A DNA stretch of 64,000 nt from Chrysophaeum taylorii (Eukaryota > Sar > Pelagophyceae > Pelagomonadales > Pelagomonadaceae): NCBI GenBank assembly GCA_029834535.1, contig JAQMWT010000366.1:147501-211500 (forward strand), written 5' to 3'. The notes below the pieces were generated by a model that saw nothing but the letters and a program-made list of their open reading frames with translations, did no database searches and was not told the origin of the DNA. The position numbers and the translations under genes were made by a program. Shown here piece by piece: positions 21,084 through 32,203 of this stretch. Each line of letters opens with the position of its first letter. Position 1 is the first letter of the stretch.

Positions 21084-21842
21084 GCCTATTATGCTGCTGC
21101 TGCTGCTGCTCGACGCAGGCAAGGCACCTCAACATGACGGTCGAAGCCGCCGTCCGCGCCCACATCGCGTGGGCCGACCGGCAGCTCCGCCACTGGTGCG
21201 GCGGTCCCGCGCCGTGTCCTTTAATATCGCATCGCTCCGCAACGTCCAAGTCAAGAACCACCACCACGCATAAGCCTATTATGCTGCTGCTGCTGCTGCT
21301 CGACGCAGGCAAGGCACCTCAACATGACGGTCGAAGCCGCCGTCCGCGCCCGCATCGCGTGGGCCGACCGGCAGCTCCGCCACTGGTGCGGCGGTCCCGC
21401 GCCGTGTCCTTTAATATCGCATCGCTCCGCAACGTCCAAGTCAAGAACCACCACCACGCATAAGCCTATTATGCTGCTGCTGCTGCTGCTCGACGCAGGC
21501 AAGGCACCTCAACATGACGGTCGAAGCCGCCGTCCGCGCCCGCATCGCGTGGGCCGACCGGCAGCTCCGCCACTGGTGCGGCGGTCCCGCGCCGTGTCCT
21601 TTAATATCGCATCGCTCCGCAACGTCCAAGTCAAGAACCACCACCACGCATAAGCCTATTATGCTGCTGCTGCTGCTGCTCGACGCAGGCAAGGCACCTC
21701 AACATGACGGTCGAAGCCGCCGTCCGCGCCCGCATCGCGTGGGCCGACCGGCAGCTCCGCCACTGGTGTCGCTTAATATCGCATCCCTCCGCAACGTCCA
21801 AGTCAAGAACCACCACCACGCATAAGCCTATTATGCTGCTGG
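20932..21842. repeat. 190-bp tandem array derived from the 3' end of the sulfotransferase-like gene
   Basis: The segment from about 20932 (within the last 51 codons) to the CTG run after the stop is followed by further copies beginning at 21111, 21301, 21491 and 21681, with an exact period of 190 bp; the last copy is shorter and diverged. Copies 2-4 share a five-base difference from the genic copy and read TAA where the gene has TGA, so they multiplied from one changed copy. Each junction carries a CTG microsatellite of five to six units, a likely site of slippage or unequal exchange. Because 190 is not a multiple of three, the copies are not in one frame. The array reaches into the 3' end of the convergent EZH gene. 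Confidence 0.92.
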
Positions 21843-23617
21843 TGGTGTTTTTTGGAGGGGAGGAGGGTGGCGCCCCTCGAGGCGGAGACGACGTTGGCCA
21901 TCGCGGCGTCCCTCATCCAGTCGACCATTACGGCGTGTTTTCTCTGGCTCTGCGTTTCGGCTTGAATAGCGTAGCGGTAGTCGAAAAACAACTCCGCGTG
22001 GGGGGGTATCTCGGTGTTGGCGTAAATCGCGACCCGCGTTGTCCCGTCGACCAGTTTTGTCCTGGCGCTACAGTTCGGCCGGTCGGAGTGGTTCGCGAAC
22101 CGAGATTTGTTCCCGTATCTCGTCGCGTCAACGACCTCCTCGTCGTTCGCGTTGAAGAGGTAACTCCGGTTGAGCTTGTCGTAGACGCGGCCGCGGCGTT
22201 CGGCCTCTTCCTGGGAGATCCGCTCCCCCACGTACTCGGCAATGAGCTGGTTCTTCCGCGCCCCCCTCGGCGCGAATAGACCCCACCCCGCTCCAGGGAT
22301 CGTAGATCTCGCTATCGCGAGCTTGCACGCCGGCTTCCCGGCGCCGAGCTGGTTGTTCGAGCAGTTGCCCCCTCCCTCCGCTGCGGCGCCGCACCCCCCG
22401 CAGAGATCGGGGTCGCACTCGCGGCCGGCAGCGAAGCAAGGACACGATCTTCTGTCGCATCTGGAAGATTTGCAATCGCAGCCCAAAAAGACGTTCGCGC
22501 ACTCTAACGAACAGCCGCAGTACTTAGAGCAGAACACGTCTTTCTGCAGGCACTCGCAGTTCGCGAGGGTGCAGGGACCTTCGTGCCGGCACGGCGCTGC
22601 CCCCACCTCGATCTCGCGGGCCCCAAACTTGCGGTCGGGGTGCCTCGTCCGTCTCCTCTTCTTCGGCGGACGTATCGGTCGATCGCCGCCCCCGCACCGC
22701 GCGCAGCACCGCCAGACGCCCTTCATCCCCAGAAAGTCGCGGAGCTCGTCGGCGTCGACGCGGAGGGCTCGGGCCGCAAGCGCCGAGCACCCCCCAAATA
22801 CTCGAACGGCGTGGGCGGCGACGCGTTTCGAGTTCTCGTCCATCGGTTCGAAACTCGAAATTTTAGCCGGCGCGGCTTCGGACGGCGCGAAAACAACGGC
22901 CCTCTCTCGCGGCGGCCCAACGGGCGCGCACCCCAGGTTCCCGTGGAGATTGCAGTCGTACACGAAGCACCGCCGGCAGAACAGTTTCCGGTAGGAATCG
23001 GCGTCGTCGGCGTAAGTTTTGTTTCTTTTGGCCGGCCGAGGCGGCGCCTCGACCTCCTCGGGTTGAGGTGGGCGCATCTGGAGGGCGAGCGCCGGGCAGG
23101 CCACCTGGATCGCCGCCTCGCGCGCCCGCACGTCGTAATTCGCCAGAACCTCGCGGCCCTCGACGCCGTCGCCAAAGTACGGCGCGAATCTCAGGACGGG
23201 GTCGTCTTCGGATCTCACCGAAGTTCGCAATTGGATGAACGAGATCGACTGTGGCAGCGGCTCGGCGCGCTTGAGCCGCGCGCACCGCCGCGGAAACGAC
23301 GCGCGGGGAAACGGCCCGACGCTCCCCGACGACCGGGGGAACCAGCACAATCTGCTCTTCTCTTGTGGCCTCTTGATGGTGAGGCCGAGCAGAGCCTCCC
23401 CTTGCTTCGACTCCGCCTTGTACAGCGCGTTCAGCCGCCGCATGCCCTCGTGCATGCACGCGCATCCCTGCGACCGCAAAAACTTCCGGTTCTCCGCCAC
23501 GATCCGCCGCCGCTCCGCAGCCAACCAGGAACTCCACTCCGCCGCCTCCATAACGGTCGTTTCAAAACATAACGGATCCATCAACGGGTGGATGCTGCTG
23601 AGAATCTCTTCAACCAT
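21803..23617 (-). CDS. EZH-type histone H3K27 methyltransferase (PRC2 catalytic subunit)
   Basis: 604 residues from the ATG at 23617. In order: a helical N-terminal region; an MCSS-like zinc motif (FCRRCFVYDCNLHG, 213-226) as in EZH2; a CXC domain (about 343-409) with the cysteine pattern ending CPCFAAGRECDPDLCGGC; and a SET domain (about 431-549) with GWGLF, EYVGERISQEEAERRG, VYDK, the catalytic core NHSDRPNC (509-516) and FFDYRY (544-549). These match animal and plant E(z)/EZH proteins far better than other SET families. The protein is shorter than EZH2 (746) and no SANT domain is obvious. The last 15 residues and the stop are read from the adjoining tandem array, so the C-terminus has been replaced or extended. 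It would act in the nucleus with ESC/EED and SUZ12 partners, laying down H3K27me3. Confidence 0.93.
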   Translation of the reverse strand: MVEEILSSIHPLMDPLCFETTVMEAAEWSSWLAAERRRIVAENRKFLRSQGCACMHEGMRRLNALYKAESKQGEALLGLTIKRPQEKSRLCWFPRSSGSVGPFPRASFPRRCARLKRAEPLPQSISFIQLRTSVRSEDDPVLRFAPYFGDGVEGREVLANYDVRAREAAIQVACPALALQMRPPQPEEVEAPPRPAKRNKTYADDADSYRKLFCRRCFVYDCNLHGNLGCAPVGPPRERAVVFAPSEAAPAKISSFEPMDENSKRVAAHAVRVFGGCSALAARALRVDADELRDFLGMKGVWRCCARCGGGDRPIRPPKKRRRTRHPDRKFGAREIEVGAAPCRHEGPCTLANCECLQKDVFCSKYCGCSLECANVFLGCDCKSSRCDRRSCPCFAAGRECDPDLCGGCGAAAEGGGNCSNNQLGAGKPACKLAIARSTIPGAGWGLFAPRGARKNQLIAEYVGERISQEEAERRGRVYDKLNRSYLFNANDEEVVDATRYGNKSRFANHSDRPNCSARTKLVDGTTRVAIYANTEIPPHAELFFDYRYAIQAETQSQRKHAVMVDWMRDAAMANVVSASRGATLLPSKKHHQQHNRLMRGGGS

Positions 23618-23817
23618 TCAAGGGGTTAGTTATAAGTTATTGTTTTTATTATTACCCCTGATTCAATTCAATTCAATTCAATTCAACCAAAAGAGGGGCT
23701 CTCTCTCTCTCATCAACGACGACGTCTTCTCTTCTCTTCTCTCCTCTCCTCTCCTCTCCTCGAGGTAAAAGTGTGTATGACGACCAACACATGGGAAATG
23801 GCAGAGAAGCTCTCTTC
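23618..23817. other. Short spacer between ABCB 3' end and EZH start
   Basis: Two hundred bases with an ATTCA repeat (about 23664-23686) and CT-rich repeats (about 23700-23762). It must contain the EZH promoter and the ABCB 3' UTR, since both genes are on the minus strand. Confidence 0.7.
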
Positions 23818-26800
23818 TCAAAAATCATCACCGTTCAGGAGGGCGAAATAGGCCCCCCTTGCGGCGATAAGGGTGTCGTGGGTGCCTTTTTCGACGACGA
23901 CGCCGCGGTCCAGGACGACGATCGCGTCGGCGTCTTTGATCGCCGAGAGGCGGTGGGCGATGATGAGGGCGGTAGTATTTTCGAGAGTCGAGCCGAAGAG
24001 CGCTTTTTGGACGGCGCTTTCGGCGCAGGCATCCAAAGCGCTCGTCGCTTCGTCCAGTATGAGGGCCCTCGGTTTGCGGACGAGGGCTCTCGCGAGTGCT
24101 ACGCGCTGCTTCTGCCCTCCCGACAAGTCAAAGTCGCCCACGCGCGTCTCGTACGCGCGGGGGAGCGCCGAAATGAAGCCGTGGGCCTCGGCCAATTTGG
24201 CAGCCTCGACGATCTCGTCTCGAGTCGCGTCTGTTTTGCCGTAGGCAATATTCTCGGCCGCCGAGCCCGCGAAGAGCATTGGTTCCTGACTCACGACTCC
24301 AAACTGCGTCCGCAACGATCCCACCGCCATCGTCCTCGCGTCGACGCCGTCCAGCAACACGCGCCCGGCATTCGGGTCGTAGAAGCGCAACAGCAAGTTC
24401 ACGACCGTCGATTTTCCCGAGCCGCTCGCGCCGCAGAGCGCCACGGTCTCTCCCGGAGACACAACGAACGAAAACCGCTTGAGAACGGCGTGGCACGGAC
24501 GCGAGGGGTACGCGAACTCGACGTCGCGGAACTCGAGCCGCAGAGGAGGAGGAGGAGGAGTTTTTGCCGCTTTTGGTAGGTTGTTGTCGCCGTCGAAGAG
24601 AAAAGGGTCGAGCTTGGAACGCCGCGAACAAATGTTTCGAAGTCGTTTGCCGGCGCGCAGCGCCGAAGCCTTGTCGGTATTTTGTGGACTACTCTCGAGA
24701 GCTGCCGAGAGGCCCAAGGCCACGAACATGACCACGAGCAAAACTGTCATCACGTCGTCGAAGCCGACCAACCCTCTTCGATAGGCGATGGATGCGACGT
24801 AGTATTGGTACGATGCGCCCAAGAGGATGCACATCTTGGCAATTCCGCACCCGAGACCCCGCGCAAACCCTCTGTCAATCGCGGCTTTCTCTGGCCTCTC
24901 GAGGCGCGAGTCGAAGTCCGCGGCGATCTCAGCTCGGAGGTCGAGAGCGCGCACGGTACGAATCTCCGCGAGCGCGTTCGAGGCCAAAGCCCCCGCGGCG
25001 CGCAAATCGGCGGCGGCGGCGGCGTCGTCGTCGTCGTTGCGGCGGCGGCGGCAGGAGGGAACGCTCGCGATGATAGGGAGGAGGATGAGCGGGATGATTC
25101 CGAGCGTGAGAAGAGTGAGGCGCCACGACGCGTCGAACGAAATAGCCAGGCCGCAGACCAAGATAAACCCCATCGCGAGCGTCTGGCCGAGCCGCTGGCC
25201 CACCAATACCGTCACCGCAGCGCAGTCGGTCGCGAGCTGCGTCACCAGAGCTCCAGCGCTTTTCGCGTCGTGCCAGCCCACGTCTTGCCTGATCATCGCT
25301 TCGAACGTCGAGGACCGCGCCGCCGCGCGCGCCTTCTCTCGGATCCTTCCGAGACCCCACGCCTTGGCCACCTCGCCGACCGCGGCGCCGCCGCCCAAGC
25401 ACACGAACATGAGAGCCCAGAAGGTCGATTTGCGCGCCATGGCGCGCTTCGAAGTCTCGAAGAACACGGCGCAAAACTCGGCCATCAGAAAGCCGACGAG
25501 TGGCTGCGCGAATCCACACGTCGCCGACCCTGCGAGACCTGCTGCGAGCGCCGCGCGTTCTCCGGCGGCCATCCCCCACACCCACTTGACGATCGCCTCC
25601 TTCGTGCTCGTCTCCACAGCCTTGCCTTCGACGTCGACAACAACAACGTTGAGGTCTACCGCGTCGTTTTCGTTTTCGTCGTCAAAGCGAACCTCCTCCT
25701 CCTCCGAGAAGATGGGTAATTCCGGCGTGTTGTCTGCTACTACTTCTCGTTCCGAACGACGACCACCACCGAGCAACTGGGCTGTCACGAGCGCGTAGTA
25801 GTGGCCGCAGTCTTCTTGGTGCATCAGCTCGTCGTGCGTACCGCGCTCGAGAACCTTCCCGTCGCCGAGGACGACAATCACGTCGCATTCGCGCACCGTA
25901 CTGAGGCGGTGTGCTATGACCAAGGCCGTGGTCTGGTCGCCGATGAGCCTCTGGAGCGCCTCCTGCACGAGCTTTTCGCTCTTTGCGTCGAGGGCGCTCG
26001 TCGCCTCGTCCAAGATCAAAATCCGCGGCTCGCGCGCAAAGGCCCGAGCGATCGCGAGACGTTGTTTTTGCCCTCCGCTGAGCTCGTCGTCGTCGTCGAC
26101 GCGGGTATCGTAGCCGTCCGGAAGTGCCATCACGAAGTCGTGAGCATTCGCGAGCTTTGCCGCAGCCACGATGTCGTCGTACGAGGCCGCCGCCGGGTGG
26201 CCGTAGCGGATGTTGTCGGCTACCGAGCCCGCGAAGAGCGCGGGTTCTTGACTCACGAGACCGAAACGAGCGCGCAGCGATGATGGCGAAAGCGTCGCAA
26301 TGTTCACACCATCGATCAGAATCCGGCCACTCGTTGGCTCATAAAATCTCAACAACAAGCTCCCGACCGTCGTTTTACCCGAACCGCTGCGTCCCACGAG
26401 CGCCGTCGACTTGCCAGCTTCCAACGCGAGATCGAGACCCGACGAAAAGACGTCGCGGTCTGGCCTGGAGGGATACGCGAAGTGCACGCCCTCGAACACG
26501 ATCGACGGGGCGCGTTCCAACTGCAAATCAACCCCCTCAACAACAACAACAACAACCTCGTCGTCGTCGTCGTCGTCGATGACGTCGAAGACGCGATTAA
26601 CGGCTAAGCGCGCCGCGTCGAACGCGGCGACCGCGGGTAGCGTATTTTTGTGCAGCGAGAGACCCCCGAACACAACACACAAAAAGGCTGTCATGACTTG
26701 GCCGCCGGTGACGCAGGACTTCTTGGCGGCGGCGGCGGCCTCTGTGGTGCGGCCGCACTCGTCCAGGTCTCGGCGAATGAGGTAAGCGCCGTACCACAAC

Positions 26801-27603
26801 CCGAGCGCCCACGTCGCGTACAAACACGCCGCAACAGCAGCCGAGTTCACGCCAGTAGCCATCGCAAGCCGCACGTTGATCGAGGCGACGTCCTTCGTCG
26901 CTGTTTCGTACATCTCGAGGGCGCGTTTTTCGCCGTTAAAGGCAGCGACCGTCCGGATGCGCGAGAGCGTCTCGAACGCCGTCGCCGCCGCGCGCTGCTG
27001 GGTGTCGGATGCGGCCCGGTCAACCATAGAGCGCACCCTGGAGGTCAGAGCGAGCACACCCGCGACCACCGGCAATATCGAAACGGTGACAACCGTCAGG
27101 CTCCACGCGTAATAGAGGCTCGCGGCTATTCCCAACGCGAATGCCGACGCTCCCTGAATACCCGTCGCGAGCTTCGCGCCGAGGCCGTCCTCGATCGCGA
27201 GGGTCGACTCGAGAAGAAGCGAGGACGCACGCGATTCCGCGTCGAACCATGCGATCGGCTTGGCGAGGAGAGCGCCGACGTACGCGGCTCTTATCTTGCG
27301 CGCGAGCGCGGCCGCGACTCTCGTCGCCGCCGTCGCCTGCACCGTTATGCTCACAAACTGCTGGACGCCGATGATGGCGTAGAGCAGCGCGAAGTACTGC
27401 ACGAGCCGCACGGCTCTGGCGATCGAGATTTCGTTGAACGAGTCGAGGATCTTTCCGAAAATAATAAGTTGCGCTGGCTTGTTGGCACCGCTGATGACGC
27501 TCGCGACGACCGCGACCCCGCCGTATGCCAGGTCGCGCGCATCGGCGTATCGCACCACGCTTCGTCGCCGCCGCCGCCGCCGCTGCCAGGACGCCGCATT
27601 CAT
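23818..27603 (-). CDS. Full-length ABCB (MDR/P-glycoprotein type) ABC transporter
   Basis: 1261 residues in a single exon from the ATG at 27603. Arrangement is TMD1-NBD1-TMD2-NBD2. NBD1: Walker A GRSGSGKTT (about 404-412), signature LSGGQKQR (about 508-515), Walker B ILILDEATSALD (about 528-539). NBD2: Walker A GASGSGKST, signature LSGGQKQR, Walker B ALILDEATSALD, H-loop AHRLS. Both sites have complete catalytic residues, so two active ATP sites are predicted. Each TMD shows about six helices. Family members export hydrophobic compounds, lipids or peptides across the plasma or vacuolar membrane; the substrate cannot be inferred. Low-complexity inserts encoded by microsatellites (poly-Asp/poly-Val near 343-356, another poly-Asp/Ala in TMD2) lie in linkers. 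The two halves are only moderately similar, as usual. Confidence 0.96.
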   Translation of the reverse strand: MNAASWQRRRRRRRSVVRYADARDLAYGGVAVVASVISGANKPAQLIIFGKILDSFNEISIARAVRLVQYFALLYAIIGVQQFVSITVQATAATRVAAALARKIRAAYVGALLAKPIAWFDAESRASSLLLESTLAIEDGLGAKLATGIQGASAFALGIAASLYYAWSLTVVTVSILPVVAGVLALTSRVRSMVDRAASDTQQRAAATAFETLSRIRTVAAFNGEKRALEMYETATKDVASINVRLAMATGVNSAAVAACLYATWALGLWYGAYLIRRDLDECGRTTEAAAAAKKSCVTGGQVMTAFLCVVFGGLSLHKNTLPAVAAFDAARLAVNRVFDVIDDDDDDEVVVVVVEGVDLQLERAPSIVFEGVHFAYPSRPDRDVFSSGLDLALEAGKSTALVGRSGSGKTTVGSLLLRFYEPTSGRILIDGVNIATLSPSSLRARFGLVSQEPALFAGSVADNIRYGHPAAASYDDIVAAAKLANAHDFVMALPDGYDTRVDDDDELSGGQKQRLAIARAFAREPRILILDEATSALDAKSEKLVQEALQRLIGDQTTALVIAHRLSTVRECDVIVVLGDGKVLERGTHDELMHQEDCGHYYALVTAQLLGGGRRSEREVVADNTPELPIFSEEEEVRFDDENENDAVDLNVVVVDVEGKAVETSTKEAIVKWVWGMAAGERAALAAGLAGSATCGFAQPLVGFLMAEFCAVFFETSKRAMARKSTFWALMFVCLGGGAAVGEVAKAWGLGRIREKARAAARSSTFEAMIRQDVGWHDAKSAGALVTQLATDCAAVTVLVGQRLGQTLAMGFILVCGLAISFDASWRLTLLTLGIIPLILLPIIASVPSCRRRRNDDDDAAAAADLRAAGALASNALAEIRTVRALDLRAEIAADFDSRLERPEKAAIDRGFARGLGCGIAKMCILLGASYQYYVASIAYRRGLVGFDDVMTVLLVVMFVALGLSAALESSPQNTDKASALRAGKRLRNICSRRSKLDPFLFDGDNNLPKAAKTPPPPPLRLEFRDVEFAYPSRPCHAVLKRFSFVVSPGETVALCGASGSGKSTVVNLLLRFYDPNAGRVLLDGVDARTMAVGSLRTQFGVVSQEPMLFAGSAAENIAYGKTDATRDEIVEAAKLAEAHGFISALPRAYETRVGDFDLSGGQKQRVALARALVRKPRALILDEATSALDACAESAVQKALFGSTLENTTALIIAHRLSAIKDADAIVVLDRGVVVEKGTHDTLIAARGAYFALLNGDDF

Positions 27604-29029
27604 CGTGTGAGTGATTTTCGGCGGCTTCTTTTGTTCCTTCTTCTCTGTGGAGATACGTTGCCGTCGACTTTTTTTTTGTGTGTGTTCCGTCCACGACGTC
27701 GTCGCGGGACTTTTTTTTTTTTTTTTCTGTGCATGTACAAGGTTTTATAACTTGTAGGAACGTGACTTTTTTTCGTTTCTCGTCAAATCATGTTCCGCCC
27801 ACGTCAGCTGACTACTGACTTTTTTCTATTTCTCGGCGCGTTTCGCCACAATTTTCTTCGTTTCTTCAAGTCAAGGTGAAGAAGTCCTTTGACACCCGTC
27901 GAGCACTGTTAGCAGTCGACCCTTGCGACGACTGGGGGGCGACGAAGATGGCGAGCGCGCGCGTAGAGTACCAGCATTTCGGTGTGGTTTTCGTTCCATC
28001 TGAACGGCGAGAACAGTGCGAAAAAATGCGACCGTTAAGCGCGGAGAGGCGGCTGGCACTACGCGAAGCGACTCCGCAGCGACCACCCGCAAGAGGACGC
28101 ACTGCTGCATCGACAAGGGCTAATGCGACAAGCTGCTGAGCCAAGTTCGGATACCGCCTCGCACGCCTCTGTCGGCACGCTCCAGGCCGAGAGCTTCTGC
28201 GAGCGCGTCCAGCAATATCTTGTACCTCGAGGCGCCACGATAACGAGGATGGTCGTCGTCTTGAAAACGAACCGCGCCAAGCTCGCCACGAAGGTCCCCC
28301 CTGATCCCGGCTGCCGAGAACTCCTGTCGGTCCGTTACTATGTAGAGCTCTCTTGACGTTATTCGCGTGACCATCTCGCGACGGTAAAAAATTACGTCTG
28401 TTGACTTTACACTCGACCGACTCTATCAAAGACAAGACTACACAATTCTGTTTTGACCAACCTAAGGTCCACACGCGCACCTCCCTCCCTAGCAGTCGAC
28501 CTTGAAAAACAAACCTGAGGTCAGAGGAACCGGCACCCAGTGTGTGGCATTGGAATTTCGACTGCTAAGAGGGGGGGTACGGGGCAGCACCCGGGCAATT
28601 CAGTGGTTTGGTACTTGGAAGGCGGATTCATCACCCCGAGGCTTTATTTATAACGCTCATCGCCGAGTCGCGGGGCGGAGAGAGGAGGGTGTCCGAACGC
28701 AACAAGACACCCGCCGTGCTTTCGGCCTCTGAGAACCCAAAGAGACGAGTGTTCGAACGCAAGACCCCCGCTCATCGCTCGAGAGCATCACTGCCATCAG
28801 ATCCCGCATTTGGTCCATATTTTTTTTTCTTTTTTTTGCTTTTGATCCTCGCGCAAAAGTCCATATGACGAAGTTCAAGTTCAATCAAGTCCATAAAGTT
28901 CAATCAAGTCTACCTAACTTCTAAAGTCTTCTAATAAAGAACAAGAAGTGGCCTTGTTCCGATCGGTGCCAGCTTGCACCACACGAGCGGAGATGGACAT
29001 GGTGGACACCATGAGAAAAAGATGAAAGG
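27604..29029. other. Intergenic stretch between the ABCB gene and the ROCO relic
   Basis: No gene recognised. T-rich homopolymers lie just upstream of the ABCB start (about 27669-27727), fitting its 5' UTR and promoter. Minus and plus frames of up to about 200 residues near 27870-28480 overlap on both strands and look noncoding. A short sequence (TAGCAGTCGACC) occurs both at about 27909 and at about 28490. A TC-rich run lies at about 28820-28838. Confidence 0.5.
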
Positions 29030-29401
29030 GGGCGGCGTGGAGGCGCTCTCGGCACGTGGCCGGAGGCGGTGGTGCAGCACGGCGCGGCAATCGCGCAGGG
29101 GCTCGAGGACTCCGATTTGGCCGTACGTGCGGCTGCGGAAATGGCGATCGAGCGGGCTGACGAGTATGAGAAGGCGCTGAAGCGAACCGAATCCGTGGCC
29201 TCGGCAAGGCAGAGCGCGTGAGTGCAACCATTGCAGACGGGCTCGACATAGCGAGCACTATTCGAATGTTGTTGTCCTCGTGGACTTGTTCGGTTTTTGG
29301 TCCCACCTGTAACGTCGCCAAGGGAATATTATCGTGGATGTCAGGAAGTACCAGATCCTGGCCGACGACGTGGTTGACGCCGGGTGCCGCGTCGTCGACG
29401 T

Positions 29402-29444
29402 CCTCGATGCCTTGCGCCTCGTCGCGAGGCGCAAGACATCGAGG
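29402..29444. repeat. Hairpin with 20-bp arms inside the ROCO relic
   Basis: The arm CCTCGATGCCTTGCGCCTCG (29402-29421) and its reverse complement (29425-29444) differ at one position and are separated by three bases. Such a long near-perfect stem is unusual for coding sequence and may have arisen by a templated inversion during decay. Confidence 0.8.
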
Positions 29445-32165
29445 CTGCTACCGCCGACCAGGCGCAATGATTTGGTCAAGGATATCTACTCTCTACTCGG
29501 CGACTCAAAGAGCGGCTAATGCAAGAATTTGGGGAGTTCGGCTTCTTCGAGCCTACGTGGATGCTGAGCAAGTACGCGCTTCCTCGCTCGCACCTCGAGT
29601 CAAAGCTCCGAAAAAAAACTCGATTCGCTATCAACTTTGTGCGGTCTCACTCGAGATGCGCACCTGGCACTCCTACTGCGAGAAGTCTCGTTCAAATTCG
29701 AGACTGCACTCCGAAAGTACGACAATGAGCGATACGACTGCGACGAGATCGCCCTTGCAGACGCTGCGAGGGAGGGCGGAATCGACCCAATCGAGACCAA
29801 GGCGGGGCTGGCGGTGCACTTCGCGAGAACAAAGGCATCGAGCCTCTGGTGGACGCTATCGCGAGACACGCGGAGCACGTCGTCGTGCATCGTCGCGTTC
29901 CACAGACGCCTGCGGTACTGTACGTCTCTGCTCGAGAGCGTTTCTTTAAAAAACCCCGCGCGAGCGAATTGCCCGCATTGTCTTGGATCCCTGATGGCAA
30001 CCAGGGCTTGCACGCTCACGCCGACGACCTCGCATTTCAATTGGTCGTCGACGAACGCGTCGAGCGGTTCGAGGACGAGGACATCATCAACAACCAAAGC
30101 CGACGAGGGGCTTCGCAAAACCATCGCTAGGCTCGAGCCCGCACACTTTCGTGACGCGTCTTCGTCGCGAAATTCAGAGTCGCGAGATCAAAGCAGCGTT
30201 GGCGTCGGGGATCTGTACGTGGCAACGTTCGCGGATGCTCGTCGTCTGTCGTGTTGGCAAGACTTCGTTCGTTCATTCGAGCGCTTCGTGGCCAAAAGCA
30301 CGACGCGGCCGAACTAAGCACGGCTGGCATCAGCGTCACGCGCGTGATGCTGGCATCCGACTCTCTCGAGCCGCATATTGTCGACAGCAAGAACACGTGG
30401 GCGCTTGATGCTGGAGACGTGAAAACGAAATCGATCGCGCGCTACGTACGAGCGCGTCGAACCGCACTATCGGCGCGCGCGCGTGCGTCTCCAGAAGCGA
30501 CTTTTTTTTTTGCGCTTCGAAAAAAGTGCGGGCTCGGCGACGCAGATCAAACTCGACGCCCTGACCGAGGCTGATGCTCCAACCGATGTGTGTGACCATC
30601 CCGGGCAACGACTGGACGTCAGTTGCTGTCGCTGACGACGCGGTTCGAGCTGATGAGCACGAGGCAATGTTGGTCAACACCACCACACATGCTGCCTCTG
30701 CGCCAGAAGACTCCTCCTCGAGCAGTGCGGTGGAGGCCGAACCTGTCAACCAACACGCGCGCTTGTGCAACCCAGGACGGAATGGCGCGAGAGGAAGATG
30801 TCGTATCGGATCTGGATCGTGAAGAAGACGCGCACGCCCGACGCCTCTTGGTCGCTGTTTGGGACTTTGTGGTGGCCAGGAAGCTTTCCAGGTAGTGAGT
30901 GCAGCATCTGTACTTGCCAGGCATTGGTGTTTACGTCGTGGTGTGCAAAAATTGTGGATCTCCTACGCGACGAGTCCACCGTCGCTCAAATACCTCGAGT
31001 TTTGGTTGCGTTCTATTGATTGACATGCACGCAACCCACCCCGGAGCATTTCCGGAGAGGAAAACAAAGTACGCGCCGATGGTGTTGGTTGGGACTAACT
31101 TGGACGAATTAAAAAAGGACAATCACGCTGACTGGGAAGAAGAGAAGCTCAAACAAAAGTCAACGAGCACCTCGTCAAGAAGTTTTAATGGGCGCATCTC
31201 GTGCTTTCAGGCAGAGAAAGAGGCCTGTATTCGCGGACGGGAGGTCTCGTACAATAGGAAGGACGACACGTGCTACTTTCCTGTAAATAACTGCGATGTT
31301 GATGACAGCAAACGACCTACGAAGCGCGCTCGTCGTCGTGGCTGTCGCGTGCGAGATGCGCTCGACTACTATATCAACGATCCCATCACCTGGCTCCAGG
31401 TCTTCGACAAGCTCACGAGGCTTTTTTGCAAGGAACGGGCGCTTCTCTCTGTACGGTCTCTCGAGCTGGAGAATCCGTGCTTGGCTACGCGCGCGAGGCT
31501 GGCGCGTTCGAAGGTTGCGTTGATGCTCGCGAGGAGAAGGCGAGAGCCATGACGATGCTTGAGTTCTTCCATCTCCTCGGCGGCGTCCTCTACTTTGGCG
31601 ATGTTCCTGGAATGCAGCAGCATCACGTCATCTTGAATCCGCAGCAAGGGTTCTCGACGCCATTACGTACATCGTGCGTGACTATCATCGGTTTGAACGA
31701 ACGGGATGATGGCAATGCAATGGACCTCAACGATGGGAAAGACAGACTGGAACGATCTCCTTCTCCGTGGCATCTTGTCTTGGCGGCTTCTTCAGCTCCT
31801 CTCGAAGGGCGAGCGCAGAAATCTTCGTTTCTTGCAGCTCCTTCCTCCTCGTGTTGAAAGCTTGGTTTTTTTTGCGCCGCTTCCCAGCAGTCCGATCTCG
31901 TTTATAGTTCCGTCTTCGGTGTGTTCTGTCGAGGCAACCCAATTTTCTCGAGAAGCCGAAAGTTTCTTTCTGCTCAATTTGGGCACCACCACCAACGCGC
32001 CGCACCGTGTTCTCGAACTGAGATTTGGTCAGTTTTTACCCAATGGCGTCTTCGCCCGCATCATTCGTCGGGAATTTCCAATTGGGCTACGTACATTCTC
32101 GCCCGACGATACTCCCCAATGCTGCCTTTTTGCACCTCGGAGAGACTCCGTTCGCGATGATTCGA

Positions 32166-32203
32166 GCTGATGACAAACAAACAAACAAACAAACAAACAA
32201 ACA
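32166..32203. repeat. CAAA tetranucleotide repeat
   Basis: About eight CAAA units inside the ROCO relic, between the COR-like and CHAT-like parts. They would interrupt any reading frame they expand in. Confidence 0.9.

Noticed and set aside
21091-21825. Series of similar frames of 60-127 codons in the tandem array
   Set aside because: They are the repeated unit of the 190-bp array read in shifting frames, not genes.
20932-21842. CRISPR-like array
   Set aside because: Units are 190 bp, directly adjacent, derived from a neighbouring gene, and without spacers.
27866-28480. Minus-strand frame of 204 codons upstream of the ABCB gene
   Set aside because: No motif, competing plus-strand frame, low-complexity Arg/Ser content.
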